Source: JAIPFM01 sp964494325
GTDB taxonomy: Bacteria > Planctomycetota > Phycisphaerae > Sedimentisphaerales > Anaerobacaceae
Reading direction: 5' to 3'
DNA: 54,426 nucleotides
Assembly (NCBI GenBank): GCA_964494325.1
Contig: CAZBTJ010000022.1
Coordinates: 1 to 54,426, forward strand
The position numbers were made by a program, and so were the translations under genes. Below the pieces are notes generated by a model, which saw only the letters and a list, made by a program, of their open reading frames with translations, did no database searches and had not been told where the DNA came from. Within the stretch, counting starts at the first letter, position 1, and every line of letters begins with the position of its first letter. Below, piece after piece: positions 42,743 to 51,462 of the stretch.

Positions 42743-42876
42743 ATATCTCCCAATAGGTTTCAACTCTTTGAGTTCTTCTCAAGATTTTTGATACCGCGAT
42801 TGTAACAAAATGTGGCGTTTGCACAATTTTTTTTCGGCTTTATGGGATTTTAGCCCCAACAAAATATAAAATTATA

Positions 42877-42904
42877 TTGAAAAAGCCATTTTTATGAGTA
42901 TAAT
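42877..42904 (+). promoter_or_regulatory. Promoter of rpmE
   Basis: TTGAAA (42877-42882) and TATAAT (42899-42904) lie 16 bases apart, 29 bases before the rpmE ATG; AGGAG follows at 42920-42924. Confidence 0.65.
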
Positions 42905-42933
42905 TAATATTTTACGTTTAGGAGCCAAAGAAC

Positions 42934-43167
42934 ATGAAAAAAGATATACACCCTAAATATAACACACTGACAGTGCGTTGTGGTTGTGGTAGCACGTTTG
43001 ACACTCGCAGTACATCCAGCGAAATTCACGCTGAAATCTGCTCTGCTTGTCATCCATTTTACACGGGTAAGCAGAAGTTTATCGACACGGCTGGACGTAT
43101 TGAGCGCTTTACCAAGAAATATGGTAAGAGCTATATGAAGTCCCCAGCTACACCACAAGACAGCTAG
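42934..43167 (+). CDS. rpmE: 50S ribosomal protein L31, zinc-binding type
   Basis: The 77-residue protein of the large ribosomal subunit has the four zinc-binding cysteines of the C+ form: CGC at 16-18 and CSAC at 36-39, followed by the diagnostic HPFYTGKQKFIDTAGRIERF. It has its own promoter and terminator. The order rpmE-prfA is common across bacteria. Confidence 0.97.
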   Translation: MKKDIHPKYNTLTVRCGCGSTFDTRSTSSEIHAEICSACHPFYTGKQKFIDTAGRIERFTKKYGKSYMKSPATPQDS

Positions 43168-43192
43168 ATCTGTCCTATTGCTTGCTTTAGAT

Positions 43193-43232
43193 GCCTCTGG
43201 TCCTGGTCTGTACAGGGCAGAGGCTTTTTTTT
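43193..43232 (+). terminator. Intrinsic terminator after rpmE
   Basis: GCCTCTG (43193-43199) pairs with CAGAGGC (43218-43224), an inner CCTG/CAGG extends the stem, and eight T follow (43225-43232). Confidence 0.92.
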
Positions 43233-43310
43233 GTGAGGCAAATTGTAGTGCCATGATTATCGGCCCTTGTCTTGCGTTTCGCACCCTTTTTCCGACCGGA
43301 GTAGCCGATT

Positions 43311-44399
43311 ATGGCTGTAAAGAGTGAGAGCCTGCTCAACAAGCTTGAGCAAATCAACCAAAGATACATCGAAATTGACACCTTGATTTCAGATCCGTCT
43401 GTGGCGTCCAATCCCACTCAACTAATCGCTCTGTCCAAAGAACAGGGCGCATTGAAGCGAATTGTCGCAAATTACCGGAAATACCTCAGTAGCCAATCTC
43501 AGATCGAGGAAGCCAAAGCCATTTTGGAGGACTCAGAAGCTGACGCAGAATACAAAGAGCTGGCTCAGGAAGAAATTCTGGAACTTGAGCCCAGCCAGGA
43601 AACGCTACTTCAGGACCTTCAAAATACGCTCGTTATGGCAGACGACCTGAATATAACCTCAATCATCGTCGAAATACGTGCTGGCACCGGGGGAGATGAA
43701 GCAGCCCTGTTTGCCAGAGACCTCTACACAATGTACACCCGGTATGCTGAGACCAAGCACTGGAAAGTAGAACAACTGGACTTCAGCGTCTCAGAAATGG
43801 GAGGCTTCAGAGAGGTTGTTTTAAGTATAAAGGGTGAGGGCGTGTGGGCCGAACTGGGATACGAAAGTGGCGGTCACCGAGTTCAACGCGTGCCAGAAAC
43901 TGAATCTCAAGGCCGAATTCACACGTCAGCAGCGACAGTCGCTGTACTGCCAGAGCCCGAGGCCATTGACATGCATATTGAGCCCAGCGATGTCATTGAA
44001 CATGTGTGTCGCTCAAGTGGCCCTGGTGGACAAAACGTGAACAAAACAAGCAGTGCCATCAAACTGGAACATGTGCCCACAGGCATTACGGTCAGCATGC
44101 AGGACGAAAAGAGCCAGCATAAAAACCGTGCCAAGGCCTGGCGTATCCTGCGAAGCCGCATTTACGAAAAACTTGAACGGGAAAAACAGAAAGAACGAGA
44201 TTCTCAGCGTAAGAGCATGATTGGATCTGGTGATCGTTCTTCAAAGATACGGACCTACAATTTCCCGCAGAGCCGCGTCACAGACCACCGAATTGGTCTA
44301 TCTCTCTACAACCTGGAAAAAATCCTTCAAGGTGATATGTCAGAGCTGATCAACGGCATGATCGAACATGATCGACAGCAGAGACTGGAGAATCTGTAA
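43311..44399 (+). CDS. prfA: Peptide chain release factor 1
   Basis: It recognises UAA and UAG and triggers release of the finished peptide. The 362-residue length is normal. The catalytic GGQ is at about 239-241 in SSGPGGQNVNKTSSAIKL, and the segment with HRVQRVPETESQGRIHTSAA precedes it. The stop codon is TAA. The usual partner prmC, which methylates the GGQ glutamine, is not next to it here. The end is followed by ACTGAAAAC-type repeats. Confidence 0.97.
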   Translation: MAVKSESLLNKLEQINQRYIEIDTLISDPSVASNPTQLIALSKEQGALKRIVANYRKYLSSQSQIEEAKAILEDSEADAEYKELAQEEILELEPSQETLLQDLQNTLVMADDLNITSIIVEIRAGTGGDEAALFARDLYTMYTRYAETKHWKVEQLDFSVSEMGGFREVVLSIKGEGVWAELGYESGGHRVQRVPETESQGRIHTSAATVAVLPEPEAIDMHIEPSDVIEHVCRSSGPGGQNVNKTSSAIKLEHVPTGITVSMQDEKSQHKNRAKAWRILRSRIYEKLEREKQKERDSQRKSMIGSGDRSSKIRTYNFPQSRVTDHRIGLSLYNLEKILQGDMSELINGMIEHDRQQRLENL

Positions 44400-44490
44400 A
44401 AACAGTTTTCAGTTTTTAGTTTTTGGTTTTCAGTAAACAGACAACTGAACTTCCATCAGACTGACTACTGTCTACTGAAAACTCAAAACT
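44399..44490. repeat. ACTGAAAAC-type repeats forming an inverted pair
   Basis: TTTTCAGTTTTTAG units run from 44403 and are answered by CTACTGAAAACTC at 44471-44485. GTTTTCAGTA (44426-44435) and TACTGAAAAC (44473-44482) form a perfect 10 bp stem around 37 bases. No T-tract follows directly. Confidence 0.65.
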
Positions 44491-44503
44491 AATCGGAGAT
44501 TAC

Positions 44504-45589
44504 ATGATTGTTGTTGTCACAGGGATGGTGGGAATTGACAAGAAGCAATACTTGCAGCATGTGTGTGAGTATGCTGACACACAAAACGTCAAGATGACCC
44601 AATTCAACGTGGGGGATCGCATGTATGAAGAGGCCCAGGATGTGCCACCCGGCAAAATTCTGGATGTGCCCATGCAGCGGCTGAATTCCCTGCGTCGCAG
44701 TGTTTTTAAGGACATAATTGCCCAATCCAAGACAGCCGATCATACGATCGTCAATACGCATGCCACCTTTCGTTGGCGTCATGGCCTGTTTCCTGCGGTA
44801 GATTTTGACCAAATGCGTCAGTTAAATGCTGACACGTACATTTGCCTCATGGATGGCGTGGCGACACTGCACCACAGACTCAGAGCAGAACATGTCATGG
44901 AACATACACTCAAGGACCTCATGGTCTGGCGTGAAGAAGAAATGATCGGTACGGACATGTTGCGTCGGGGCATTAATGACCACCTGCCGTTCTACAGTCT
45001 GGCCCGAGGCAACACTCAGGAAACCACACAAACCTTTTTTAATCTACTGTTCAAGCCCGACAAAAAACGGGCTTATCTGAGCTTTCCCATGACAGCCGTG
45101 ATGGACCTGCCCGATGTCCGTGAGCAAATAGACCAGTTTCGTCAGACGATGTACAACATGTTCGTCTGTTTTGATCCCGGCGATGTAGAAGATGCAGACC
45201 TGCCCCATCTGGCACGCGAAGCACGCAATCAAGGCGAGGACCATGTGGACAGCCTGTTCGAGGGGCACCCGGTGCCGTTAAGCGTTCATGAAATCCTGCA
45301 AATTGAGCGAGACATCAACAGTCAGACCTATGCGCGTGATTTTATGCTCATCGACCAATCCCACATGATCATCAGTTTTATCCCCACACTGGCCGATGGC
45401 CGAGCTTCTATCTCAAGCGGCGTCGAACGCGAACTTCAGCATGCCCACGAAGGGGGCAAGGAAGTGTTTGTCATCTGGACCGCTCAAATGAGTCCGTCTG
45501 TCTTTGTCACCCAAACAGCCACTCAGGTGTTTAAAACGACCCATGAAGCCATTGCCTTTTTCGGTAAGAAAGGATACGCCCAGTCGTGA
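44504..45589 (+). CDS. Two-domain protein: degenerate adenylate-kinase-like plus deoxyribosyltransferase-like
   Basis: I do not know a named gene for this 361-residue protein. Residues about 1-180 look like a P-loop kinase of the archaeal adenylate kinase kind (VVVTGMVGIDKKQYL, FNVGDRMYEEA, THATFRWRHGLFPA), but the P-loop reads GMVGIDKK, where GK[ST] is lost. Residues about 190-361 resemble nucleoside 2-deoxyribosyltransferase-like folds (KRAYLSFPMTAV, RDFMLIDQSHMIISFI, SSGVERELQHAHEGGKEVFV), including the expected glutamate. The stop overlaps the deoC-like start (GTGA), so the two are translationally coupled. A nucleoside or nucleotide salvage role is inference. Confidence 0.6.
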   Translation: MIVVVTGMVGIDKKQYLQHVCEYADTQNVKMTQFNVGDRMYEEAQDVPPGKILDVPMQRLNSLRRSVFKDIIAQSKTADHTIVNTHATFRWRHGLFPAVDFDQMRQLNADTYICLMDGVATLHHRLRAEHVMEHTLKDLMVWREEEMIGTDMLRRGINDHLPFYSLARGNTQETTQTFFNLLFKPDKKRAYLSFPMTAVMDLPDVREQIDQFRQTMYNMFVCFDPGDVEDADLPHLAREARNQGEDHVDSLFEGHPVPLSVHEILQIERDINSQTYARDFMLIDQSHMIISFIPTLADGRASISSGVERELQHAHEGGKEVFVIWTAQMSPSVFVTQTATQVFKTTHEAIAFFGKKGYAQS

Positions 45590-46272
45590 ATCCCTTGGAC
45601 CGTACAGCACTGGCTCAGATGATAGATCATACACTGCTTGATCCCACAGCCACCCAAGCCCATATTGAACAGCTCTGCCAGGAAGCTCGGGACCATAAGT
45701 TTTTCTCGGTATGTGTCGGACCACGTTGGGTTGCCTTGACCTCTGACCACCTTTCGGACTGTCCTGTCAAGATCGCCACGGTGACTGGGTTCCCCCTGGG
45801 TTTTGAAACCACAGAGGTCAAAACGCAACAGGCCAAAGCCGCGATTTTTGATGGCGCCGATGAAATCGACATGGTCGCCGATCTCGCAGCCATCTTGGAA
45901 CAGAACACCCGCCTGCTTAGACAACAATTTGAAAGCGTACTCAAGGTGTGTCGACACATACGTCCCGCAGTGACTCTCAAGGTCACCATCGAGGCGGCGG
46001 CCTTAACAGACGAACAAATAGCCCTGGCCTGTGACATCGCCCAACAGGTAGGCGTAGACTTTGTGGCAACCAGCACAGGCTTTCACCAGACAGGGGGTGC
46101 CTCGGTCAAAGACATTCACCTCATGAAGGCCCAAACCGTTTCTTGCCAGGTCAAAGCGTCCGGTAATATTCGCACCCTCGACCAGGCCATGGCCATGATC
46201 GAAGCGGGTGCCACCCGGTTGGGCACGTCCGCCTCAGTGGCCATAATCAACACCCTACCCCAGGGGACTTGA
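45586..46272 (+). CDS. deoC: DeoC-like protein lacking the Schiff-base lysine
   Basis: A 228-residue TIM barrel of the deoxyribose-phosphate aldolase family. Active DeoC splits 2-deoxyribose-5-phosphate to glyceraldehyde-3-phosphate and acetaldehyde through a lysine in VDFVKTSTG. Here the motif is VDFVATSTGFHQTGGASV: residue 161 is Ala (codon GCA at 46066-46068). The second active-site lysine (VKASGNIRT), the LKVTIEAA strand and the LIDHTLLDP-type start (MIDHTLLDPTAT) remain, but EIDMVINIG is changed to EIDMVADLA. It starts with GTG inside the stop of the previous gene. Either inactive as an aldolase or doing different chemistry. Confidence 0.85.
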   Translation: MNPLDRTALAQMIDHTLLDPTATQAHIEQLCQEARDHKFFSVCVGPRWVALTSDHLSDCPVKIATVTGFPLGFETTEVKTQQAKAAIFDGADEIDMVADLAAILEQNTRLLRQQFESVLKVCRHIRPAVTLKVTIEAAALTDEQIALACDIAQQVGVDFVATSTGFHQTGGASVKDIHLMKAQTVSCQVKASGNIRTLDQAMAMIEAGATRLGTSASVAIINTLPQGT

Positions 46273-46274
46273 TC

Positions 46275-47714
46275 ATGCACTCGCAGCCCCTAACATCCCA
46301 AAACCCAAAACAATGCACCCTTCATGTCAGAGTATTCCATCAGGCACTGGATTCAGCCCGCCTCACACAAACGGTTTCCACCCTCAATCATCCCTGCATC
46401 CTTGGGGGGCACAAGACACCACTGCCAGGCAACCACCTGTCCTACTGGGCCACCGACCCCATGGAAACCGTCACGATCAGGCCGGACGATTTGAATGTTG
46501 AAGAAACACTCAAATGGGCCTTTGCGCGTTACCGCCTGGACCAAAACACATTACCTGAGGGTTTGCCCTCCTTTTGCTGTGGCTGGATGGGCTATTTCAG
46601 CTACGACCTGGGCTCCAAGTTTGAGCCCATGCCAGTGACAACCCACGATGATCTGCACATGCCTCATGTGTTTCTGAGTTTTTATGATCGTTGTATTGCA
46701 TGGCATGCAGCCTCGCAAACGCTTACTCTCATGGCCTTGGCCTTTGAGCAGGAAACCACCTGCGTTGATGTGAAGTTAGACAAACTGGAATCCCTGATCC
46801 AGACCAGCCAAAAGACAACGCTCCCCGCCGTCGCCCCCTATGATATTGAAAAGATCGACTTCGCTGCGCTTCAGAGCAATATGACCCAGGTCCAATATCA
46901 AGAGGCCATCGGGAAGATAAAACAGTACATCATTGATGGGGACACCTACCAGATCAATTATTCCCATCGTTTCAAACTGCCCTTTTGGGGTTCTCCAGTG
47001 GATTTGTTTCACTGGCAAAACACCTTTAATCCTAGCCCATACAGCGCCTATCTGAATACGGGTCCCCATCAGATCGTGAGTGCCTCGCCTGAGATGTTCT
47101 TGACGCTTACTCAAGGCCACATTCAGACCAAGCCCATTAAAGGGACGCGTCCCAGGCTCCCTGAGACAGACCCGTCGGCTCAACATCCGAAAAACAGGGC
47201 CAACATAGAGGACCTGCTCCAGAGTCCCAAGGAACAGGCCGAGCTAAACATGATCATTGATCTGGAACGTAATGACATGGCCCGCATCTGCCTCCCTGGC
47301 ACACGCACTGTGATCCAACCGAGAACCCTGGAAACCTATGCCACCCTGTATCATGCGGTGGCCACCATAGGCGGCCGCGTCAAGCCAGGCCTGGATTTTT
47401 ATGATATTCTCAAGGCCACGTTTCCGGGGGGCTCCATTACAGGAGCCCCCAAGATTCGATCCATGCAGATTATTGACGAAACAGAACCCACGGCACGCGG
47501 TCTTTACACTGGCAGCATCGGCTTTGTCAGCATAAACCACAATGCATGCTTGAACATTGCCATCCGAACCATTATCATCGCTCGCAACTTTGCCTATGTA
47601 CAGGCTGGCGGTGGTATCGTCGCAGACTCAAAGCCACAAGCCGAATACCAGGAAACTCAGGCCAAAGCCAGAGCATTAATCGCCGGGATTTTGGCAGTAG
47701 GCAAGATAGGCTGA
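46275..47714 (+). CDS. pabB: Aminodeoxychorismate synthase component I
   Basis: It converts chorismate and ammonia to 4-amino-4-deoxychorismate on the way to p-aminobenzoate and folate. The 479-residue protein has the chorismate-enzyme signature: K289 in KPIKGTRPR, the lysine that marks PabB against TrpE, then LNMIIDLERNDMARIC, FPGGSITGAPKIRSMQIIDE and GGGIVADSKPQAEYQET. I start at ATG 46275, two bases after the deoC-like stop; the in-frame TTG 46269 overlaps that stop. pabC follows after a repeat-filled 84 bases. The amidotransferase pabA is not in the window. Confidence 0.94.
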   Translation: MHSQPLTSQNPKQCTLHVRVFHQALDSARLTQTVSTLNHPCILGGHKTPLPGNHLSYWATDPMETVTIRPDDLNVEETLKWAFARYRLDQNTLPEGLPSFCCGWMGYFSYDLGSKFEPMPVTTHDDLHMPHVFLSFYDRCIAWHAASQTLTLMALAFEQETTCVDVKLDKLESLIQTSQKTTLPAVAPYDIEKIDFAALQSNMTQVQYQEAIGKIKQYIIDGDTYQINYSHRFKLPFWGSPVDLFHWQNTFNPSPYSAYLNTGPHQIVSASPEMFLTLTQGHIQTKPIKGTRPRLPETDPSAQHPKNRANIEDLLQSPKEQAELNMIIDLERNDMARICLPGTRTVIQPRTLETYATLYHAVATIGGRVKPGLDFYDILKATFPGGSITGAPKIRSMQIIDETEPTARGLYTGSIGFVSINHNACLNIAIRTIIIARNFAYVQAGGGIVADSKPQAEYQETQAKARALIAGILAVGKIG

Positions 47715-47719
47715 AGGTT

Positions 47720-47798
47720 GAAGACTGAAGACCATTGGCTAAACTGAAAACCGTGAACCTTTGAACCGTGAACTGTGAACCCTTGAACCGTGAACCTC
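47720..47798. repeat. AACCGTGAACC-type tandem repeats before pabC
   Basis: AAGACTGAAGACC is followed by AAACTGAAAACCGTGAACC, TTTGAACCGTGAACTGTGAA and CCTTGAACCGTGAACC. These are the complement of the GGTTCACGGTT family. The run touches the pabC start, and its last GTG is in frame with pabC. Confidence 0.75.
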
Positions 47799-48656
47799 AT
47801 GAACGTTTATCTAAATGACAAAATCGTGCCCTCGGACCAAGCTTTAATCTCTGCCTCTGATGCAGGGTTCCTGTATGGATCTGGCCTGTTTGAAACAATG
47901 CGTGTTGAAAACGGCGTGGTCTTTGGTGTAAATCAGCACTTGAATCGTCTGTTTAACAGTGCCAAAGCCCTGGAATTCAATCTGACTCGCACGCCCGATT
48001 CTTTGGTGGAGGCCATGACTGAGCTACTCCAGGCCAATGATCTCACACAGGCACGTGTGCGTTTGACCGTGTCTCCTGGGGCCTCTGTGATGGATGATCA
48101 AGTGCCGGAACCTACAGTCCTGATTACAGCCATGCCCCTGGTGCCCTATGCAGAGGCCTGTTACAGCAAAGGCATCCTGAGCATCCTGTGCCCCTACAGG
48201 CAGAATCCAACGGACCCTCTGGCCGGACACAAGGGCACCAGCTATTTTTCACGCATGATGGGGTTGCGATTGGCACACAAAAAACAAGCTGCCGAAGCCT
48301 TGTGGTTTACAACAGACGGCTATCTCGCAGAAGGCTGTGTGAGCAATGTCTTTCTGGTCAAAGACAAAGCCCTGCTCACACCCCCCTTGGGCACCCCTGT
48401 ACTGCCTGGCGTGGCCCGACAGACGGTCTGCGACCTTGCCCACAAAAAAAACATTGATCTCCAAGAAAAAGCCCTCAGAATCGACGATCTTCTTGGGGCA
48501 GATGAAGTGTTCATCACCAATGTCATTATGAAAGTGATGCCCGTGGTGCATGTTGAACAGCACACCGTGGGCAAAGGCACGGTTGGCCCTGTTACAAAGA
48601 AACTCTTGACCCAATTTGAAAAGACCATTTCTACCCAATGCGGGAGCGAAGCATGA
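47799..48656 (+). CDS. pabC: Aminodeoxychorismate lyase / class IV aminotransferase
   Basis: A PLP enzyme of fold type IV. With pabB just upstream, the likely reaction is release of pyruvate from aminodeoxychorismate to give p-aminobenzoate; a branched-chain or D-amino acid aminotransferase role is possible from sequence alone. The 285-residue protein shows ISASDAGFLYGSGLFETMRV near the start, PLP lysine K145 in GHKGTSYFSRM and EGCVSNVFLVKD. I start at ATG 47799; an in-frame GTG at 47790 lies inside the repeat run. The stop overlaps the next start (ATGA). Confidence 0.88.
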   Translation: MNVYLNDKIVPSDQALISASDAGFLYGSGLFETMRVENGVVFGVNQHLNRLFNSAKALEFNLTRTPDSLVEAMTELLQANDLTQARVRLTVSPGASVMDDQVPEPTVLITAMPLVPYAEACYSKGILSILCPYRQNPTDPLAGHKGTSYFSRMMGLRLAHKKQAAEALWFTTDGYLAEGCVSNVFLVKDKALLTPPLGTPVLPGVARQTVCDLAHKKNIDLQEKALRIDDLLGADEVFITNVIMKVMPVVHVEQHTVGKGTVGPVTKKLLTQFEKTISTQCGSEA

Positions 48657-49765
48657 AACTCCACCAGGTTCAGGCGGCCATAGAGGCCCTGGCACCCCTA
48701 ACGCTGGCCCAGGATTGGGACAATGTCGGCTTGCTCTTGGGTGATGCAGAAACGGACATCCACTCTATTTTGATGTGTATTGACACAACCGCTCCGGTGG
48801 TCGAAGAAGCCATCCGTTTGAAAGCCGATCTAATTCTGAGCTATCACCCGGTGATGTTTGATGGTATCAAACGCCTTACGGCCCAAGGCCCCAATGCCCA
48901 TCTGTACAAACTTATACAGCATGGGATTGGCCTGTATAGCTTTCACACGGCCATGGATGTGGCCTCTGGCGGTGTCAACGACGTCTTGGCAGAGGCCATT
49001 GGCATGTGCAGCCCAAAACCCCTGGGCGACTTCGTAGAAGACCCCAATGGCCCGGCTTATAAAGTAGTGACGTTTGTACCACAACAACATGTCACACAAG
49101 TGGCTGAGGCCCTGTACGCAGCGGGTGCGGGCCAGATCGGACATTATTCCCATTGCGGCTTTCAAACTGAAGGCGTAGGCAGCTTTTTACCCCTGGACGA
49201 AGCCAGCCCCTTTATCGGTCAACGTGGCAAACTTGAGCAACTTCAGGAGATCCGACTGGAAACGGTCGTTCGAGAAGCTAATATACGGCAGGTCGTTGCG
49301 GCCCTGCGTAAAACCCACCCCTATGAGACGCCCGCTTTTGATGTGATCAAACACCAAGACGTGGAACATCAGCTCGGACTGGGACGTGTGGGTCAGTTCG
49401 AACAGCCTGCATCGCTGGACACAATCCTGGACCGTATCAAAGTCAATATACAAGCGAAAGCTGTTGGCATCATCGGCCCACGCAAGAAACTCTATGACAA
49501 AGCGGCTGTCTGTGCTGGATCGTGCGGCAAGATTATTTTTGAGGCCCTGGCTCAAGAGTGCGACCTGTATGTCACCGGCGAATTGAAACACCATACGGCC
49601 CTGGCAGCTCAGGAAGCAGGGTTGACCTGTGTTTGCTTGAGCCACACAGTGTCTGAACGATTTGCCCTGAAAAAAATCAGGCCATCATTGAAAAAATGCC
49701 TTCCCCATGTCAAAATACGAGTGAGTCGATGTGATAAAGATCCTTTTGAGTGGAAGACCTTATGA
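48653..49765 (+). CDS. NIF3 / YbgI-type metal-binding protein (DUF34)
   Basis: A 370-residue member of the NIF3 family (annotated GTP cyclohydrolase 1 type 2 in many genomes, function uncertain). The metal-site motifs are intact: LILSYHPVMFDGIKRL near 60-75, LYSFHTAMD, and at the end GELKHHTALAAQEAGLTCVCLSH with the following SERFAL glutamate. The middle (about 135-235) is the inserted PII-like CutA-type domain of long members. ATG overlaps the pabC stop, and its own stop overlaps scpB, both as ATGA, so the three are coupled. Confidence 0.9.
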   Translation: MKLHQVQAAIEALAPLTLAQDWDNVGLLLGDAETDIHSILMCIDTTAPVVEEAIRLKADLILSYHPVMFDGIKRLTAQGPNAHLYKLIQHGIGLYSFHTAMDVASGGVNDVLAEAIGMCSPKPLGDFVEDPNGPAYKVVTFVPQQHVTQVAEALYAAGAGQIGHYSHCGFQTEGVGSFLPLDEASPFIGQRGKLEQLQEIRLETVVREANIRQVVAALRKTHPYETPAFDVIKHQDVEHQLGLGRVGQFEQPASLDTILDRIKVNIQAKAVGIIGPRKKLYDKAAVCAGSCGKIIFEALAQECDLYVTGELKHHTALAAQEAGLTCVCLSHTVSERFALKKIRPSLKKCLPHVKIRVSRCDKDPFEWKTL

Positions 49766-50766
49766 GCCAAGAATGTGTGAATGAGCCCCAAGAAAGCCAA
49801 CCTGTCTCTTCTGAGCCCTTAGCTGCGAAGCCTGAGAATACTGTCCTGGATCAATACCTGGACATGGTGCCCATGGAAGTACAAGAGGATACGGATCCTG
49901 AGAATTCACTCCAGGATTACACAGACAAGCACGTAGAGGCAGTCACAGAACCTGAAACTGTGGATCCCCCCTCAGAGAGCGACACGCAAGACTCCGTTGA
50001 AGAACTCTTAGACGAGGCTCAAGCAGAGCCCACAGATCCGCCTCAACCAGATGAAAATACTGAGGAGCCTGAGGAAATTACACTGGCTGAAGACACCTCA
50101 GTCTCTTCGGCAGAGGATAGAAGCGACGAAATCGCACTTGCCGAAGACGATCAGGCTGAGCTGTCAATGCCGGATACGGCTACCACCACCCATCCAGATG
50201 ACGCACTCAGCACACAAACCACCGTGGATTCCGTGGTTGAAGCCGTGTTGTTTGCCTGCGATGAGCCTGTGACTGTGGCCAAGCTGGCAGGCATTGTGGA
50301 ATGTACAGCCAAACAGGTTAGAACCTCAATTGATGCCCTGAACGATCAGTACAAACAACAAAACCGGGCCTTTCGTATTGAACAGATTGCAGGGGGTCTT
50401 CAAATGCTCACACTGCCCTACTACGACCATTGGCTCAGAAAAATGATCAAGGTCCGGGCTGACAACAAACTGACTCCTTCGGCCCTGGAGACCTTGGCCA
50501 TCGTGGCCTACAAACAGCCTGCCATCCGTGCCGATATCGAAGCCATTCGGGGTGTCGCGTCCGGCGAAATGCTGCGGGGTCTCATGGTCAAGGGCCTGGT
50601 CAAGATGGTGGGCCGTGCCGAGGTTGTGGGCCGTCCCATGCAGTATGGCACCACCAAAAAATTCCTCGAATGTTTTGGCTTGAATACACTCAAGGACCTG
50701 CCGGAAATTGAAGAACTCAAAAAGCCCATAGTAGAACCGAAAGAAGACGAAGACGAAGAAGGATAG
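49762..50766 (+). CDS. scpB: Segregation and condensation protein B with long acidic N-terminus
   Basis: ScpB joins ScpA and Smc in the bacterial condensin for chromosome segregation. The two winged-helix domains are clear in about residues 155-320 (VVEAVLFACDEPVTVAKLAG, LETLAIVAYKQPAIRADIEA, GRPMQYGTTKKFLECFGLN, LPEIEEL). The first 150 residues are a disordered acidic stretch rich in Glu, Asp, Pro, Thr and Ser, making the protein 334 residues against about 190 usual. ATG 49762 overlaps the stop of the NIF3-family gene. scpA is not next to it. Confidence 0.92.
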   Translation: MSQECVNEPQESQPVSSEPLAAKPENTVLDQYLDMVPMEVQEDTDPENSLQDYTDKHVEAVTEPETVDPPSESDTQDSVEELLDEAQAEPTDPPQPDENTEEPEEITLAEDTSVSSAEDRSDEIALAEDDQAELSMPDTATTTHPDDALSTQTTVDSVVEAVLFACDEPVTVAKLAGIVECTAKQVRTSIDALNDQYKQQNRAFRIEQIAGGLQMLTLPYYDHWLRKMIKVRADNKLTPSALETLAIVAYKQPAIRADIEAIRGVASGEMLRGLMVKGLVKMVGRAEVVGRPMQYGTTKKFLECFGLNTLKDLPEIEELKKPIVEPKEDEDEEG

Positions 50767-50770
50767 GCCT

Positions 50771-51292
50771 GTGCTGGAATTTGTCAAGGACAGAGAACTC
50801 TACGACAGACTCTTATGTACGCATATCCCCAAAACCCGGCAATTTCTCTGGCTCGCCACAGCAGATCTCAAGGATCTGTACGTAGACAGAAATAAAAAAA
50901 TGGTGCCCTTTCTCGAACTGCTCTCTGATCTCACCCAGAGAAACGTCGAACTCCGTCTGCTCCACGCCAAAAAGCCAGGCCCCATCTTCTGGAAAGACTA
51001 CACCAGATACCCCAGACTGGATGAGCGCCTGGAAATGATGCTCTGTCCCAGGGTTCACCTCAAGACCATTGTCATTGACGCCAAACTGGCCTACCTCGGC
51101 AGCGCCAACCTCACAGGCGCCGGCATTGGTGCCAAGAGTGAAAAACGACGCAACTTCGAGTCCGGCATCATCACAGATGATCCCGCCATGATTGATCATA
51201 TCATGGACCACTTTGACAGCATCTGGCGTGGGGATCACTGTAAAGCCTGCCAACGGAAAGTCTATTGCTCGGCCCACGAGGACATGCTTTGA
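50771..51292 (+). CDS. Phospholipase D-like protein, single HKD motif
   Basis: A 173-residue protein of the PLD superfamily with one catalytic motif, HLKTIVIDAKLAYLGSANLTGAG (His, Lys and Asp present). One-motif members act as homodimers; relatives are nucleases or phosphodiesterases. Two cysteine pairs near the end (CKACQ, CSAH) may bind metal. The start is GTG 50771 after AAGGA, five bases past the scpB stop, so it may be the last gene of the pab-scpB run. Its substrate is unknown. Confidence 0.83.
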   Translation: MLEFVKDRELYDRLLCTHIPKTRQFLWLATADLKDLYVDRNKKMVPFLELLSDLTQRNVELRLLHAKKPGPIFWKDYTRYPRLDERLEMMLCPRVHLKTIVIDAKLAYLGSANLTGAGIGAKSEKRRNFESGIITDDPAMIDHIMDHFDSIWRGDHCKACQRKVYCSAHEDML

Positions 51293-51354
51293 TCGTAGAT
51301 GAAGTTTGATGCCCGAAGGCGCTTGGACGCGAGATTCTGCGACCTTTTCAAACC

Positions 51355-51383
51355 TTGATTGTTTCGCACGTATCCTGTAAGAT
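51355..51383 (+). promoter_or_regulatory. Possible promoter of the cyclophilin gene
   Basis: TTGATT (51355-51360) and TAAGAT (51378-51383) with a 17-base spacer. The repeat run of 51391-51445 would then be in the 5' leader. Confidence 0.4.
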
Positions 51384-51390
51384 CTCGGCA

Positions 51391-51445
51391 ACGAATAACC
51401 AAAAACGAACAACGAATAACCAATAACCAATAACCAACAACCAAC
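51391..51445. repeat. Degenerate AACGAATAACCAATAACC repeat
   Basis: Seven-base units of AATAACC, AACGAAC and AACAACC type follow each other directly before the ribosome-binding site of the cyclophilin gene. The complement occurs at 1576-1700 and 3625-3659; related runs lie at 53748-53780 and 53933-53960. Confidence 0.8.
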
Positions 51446-51462
51446 TGATGGAGGTATTAAAC

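Noticed and set aside
51391..51445. AACGAATAACC run as a CRISPR array
   Set aside because: Units are 7 bases, imperfect and without spacers.
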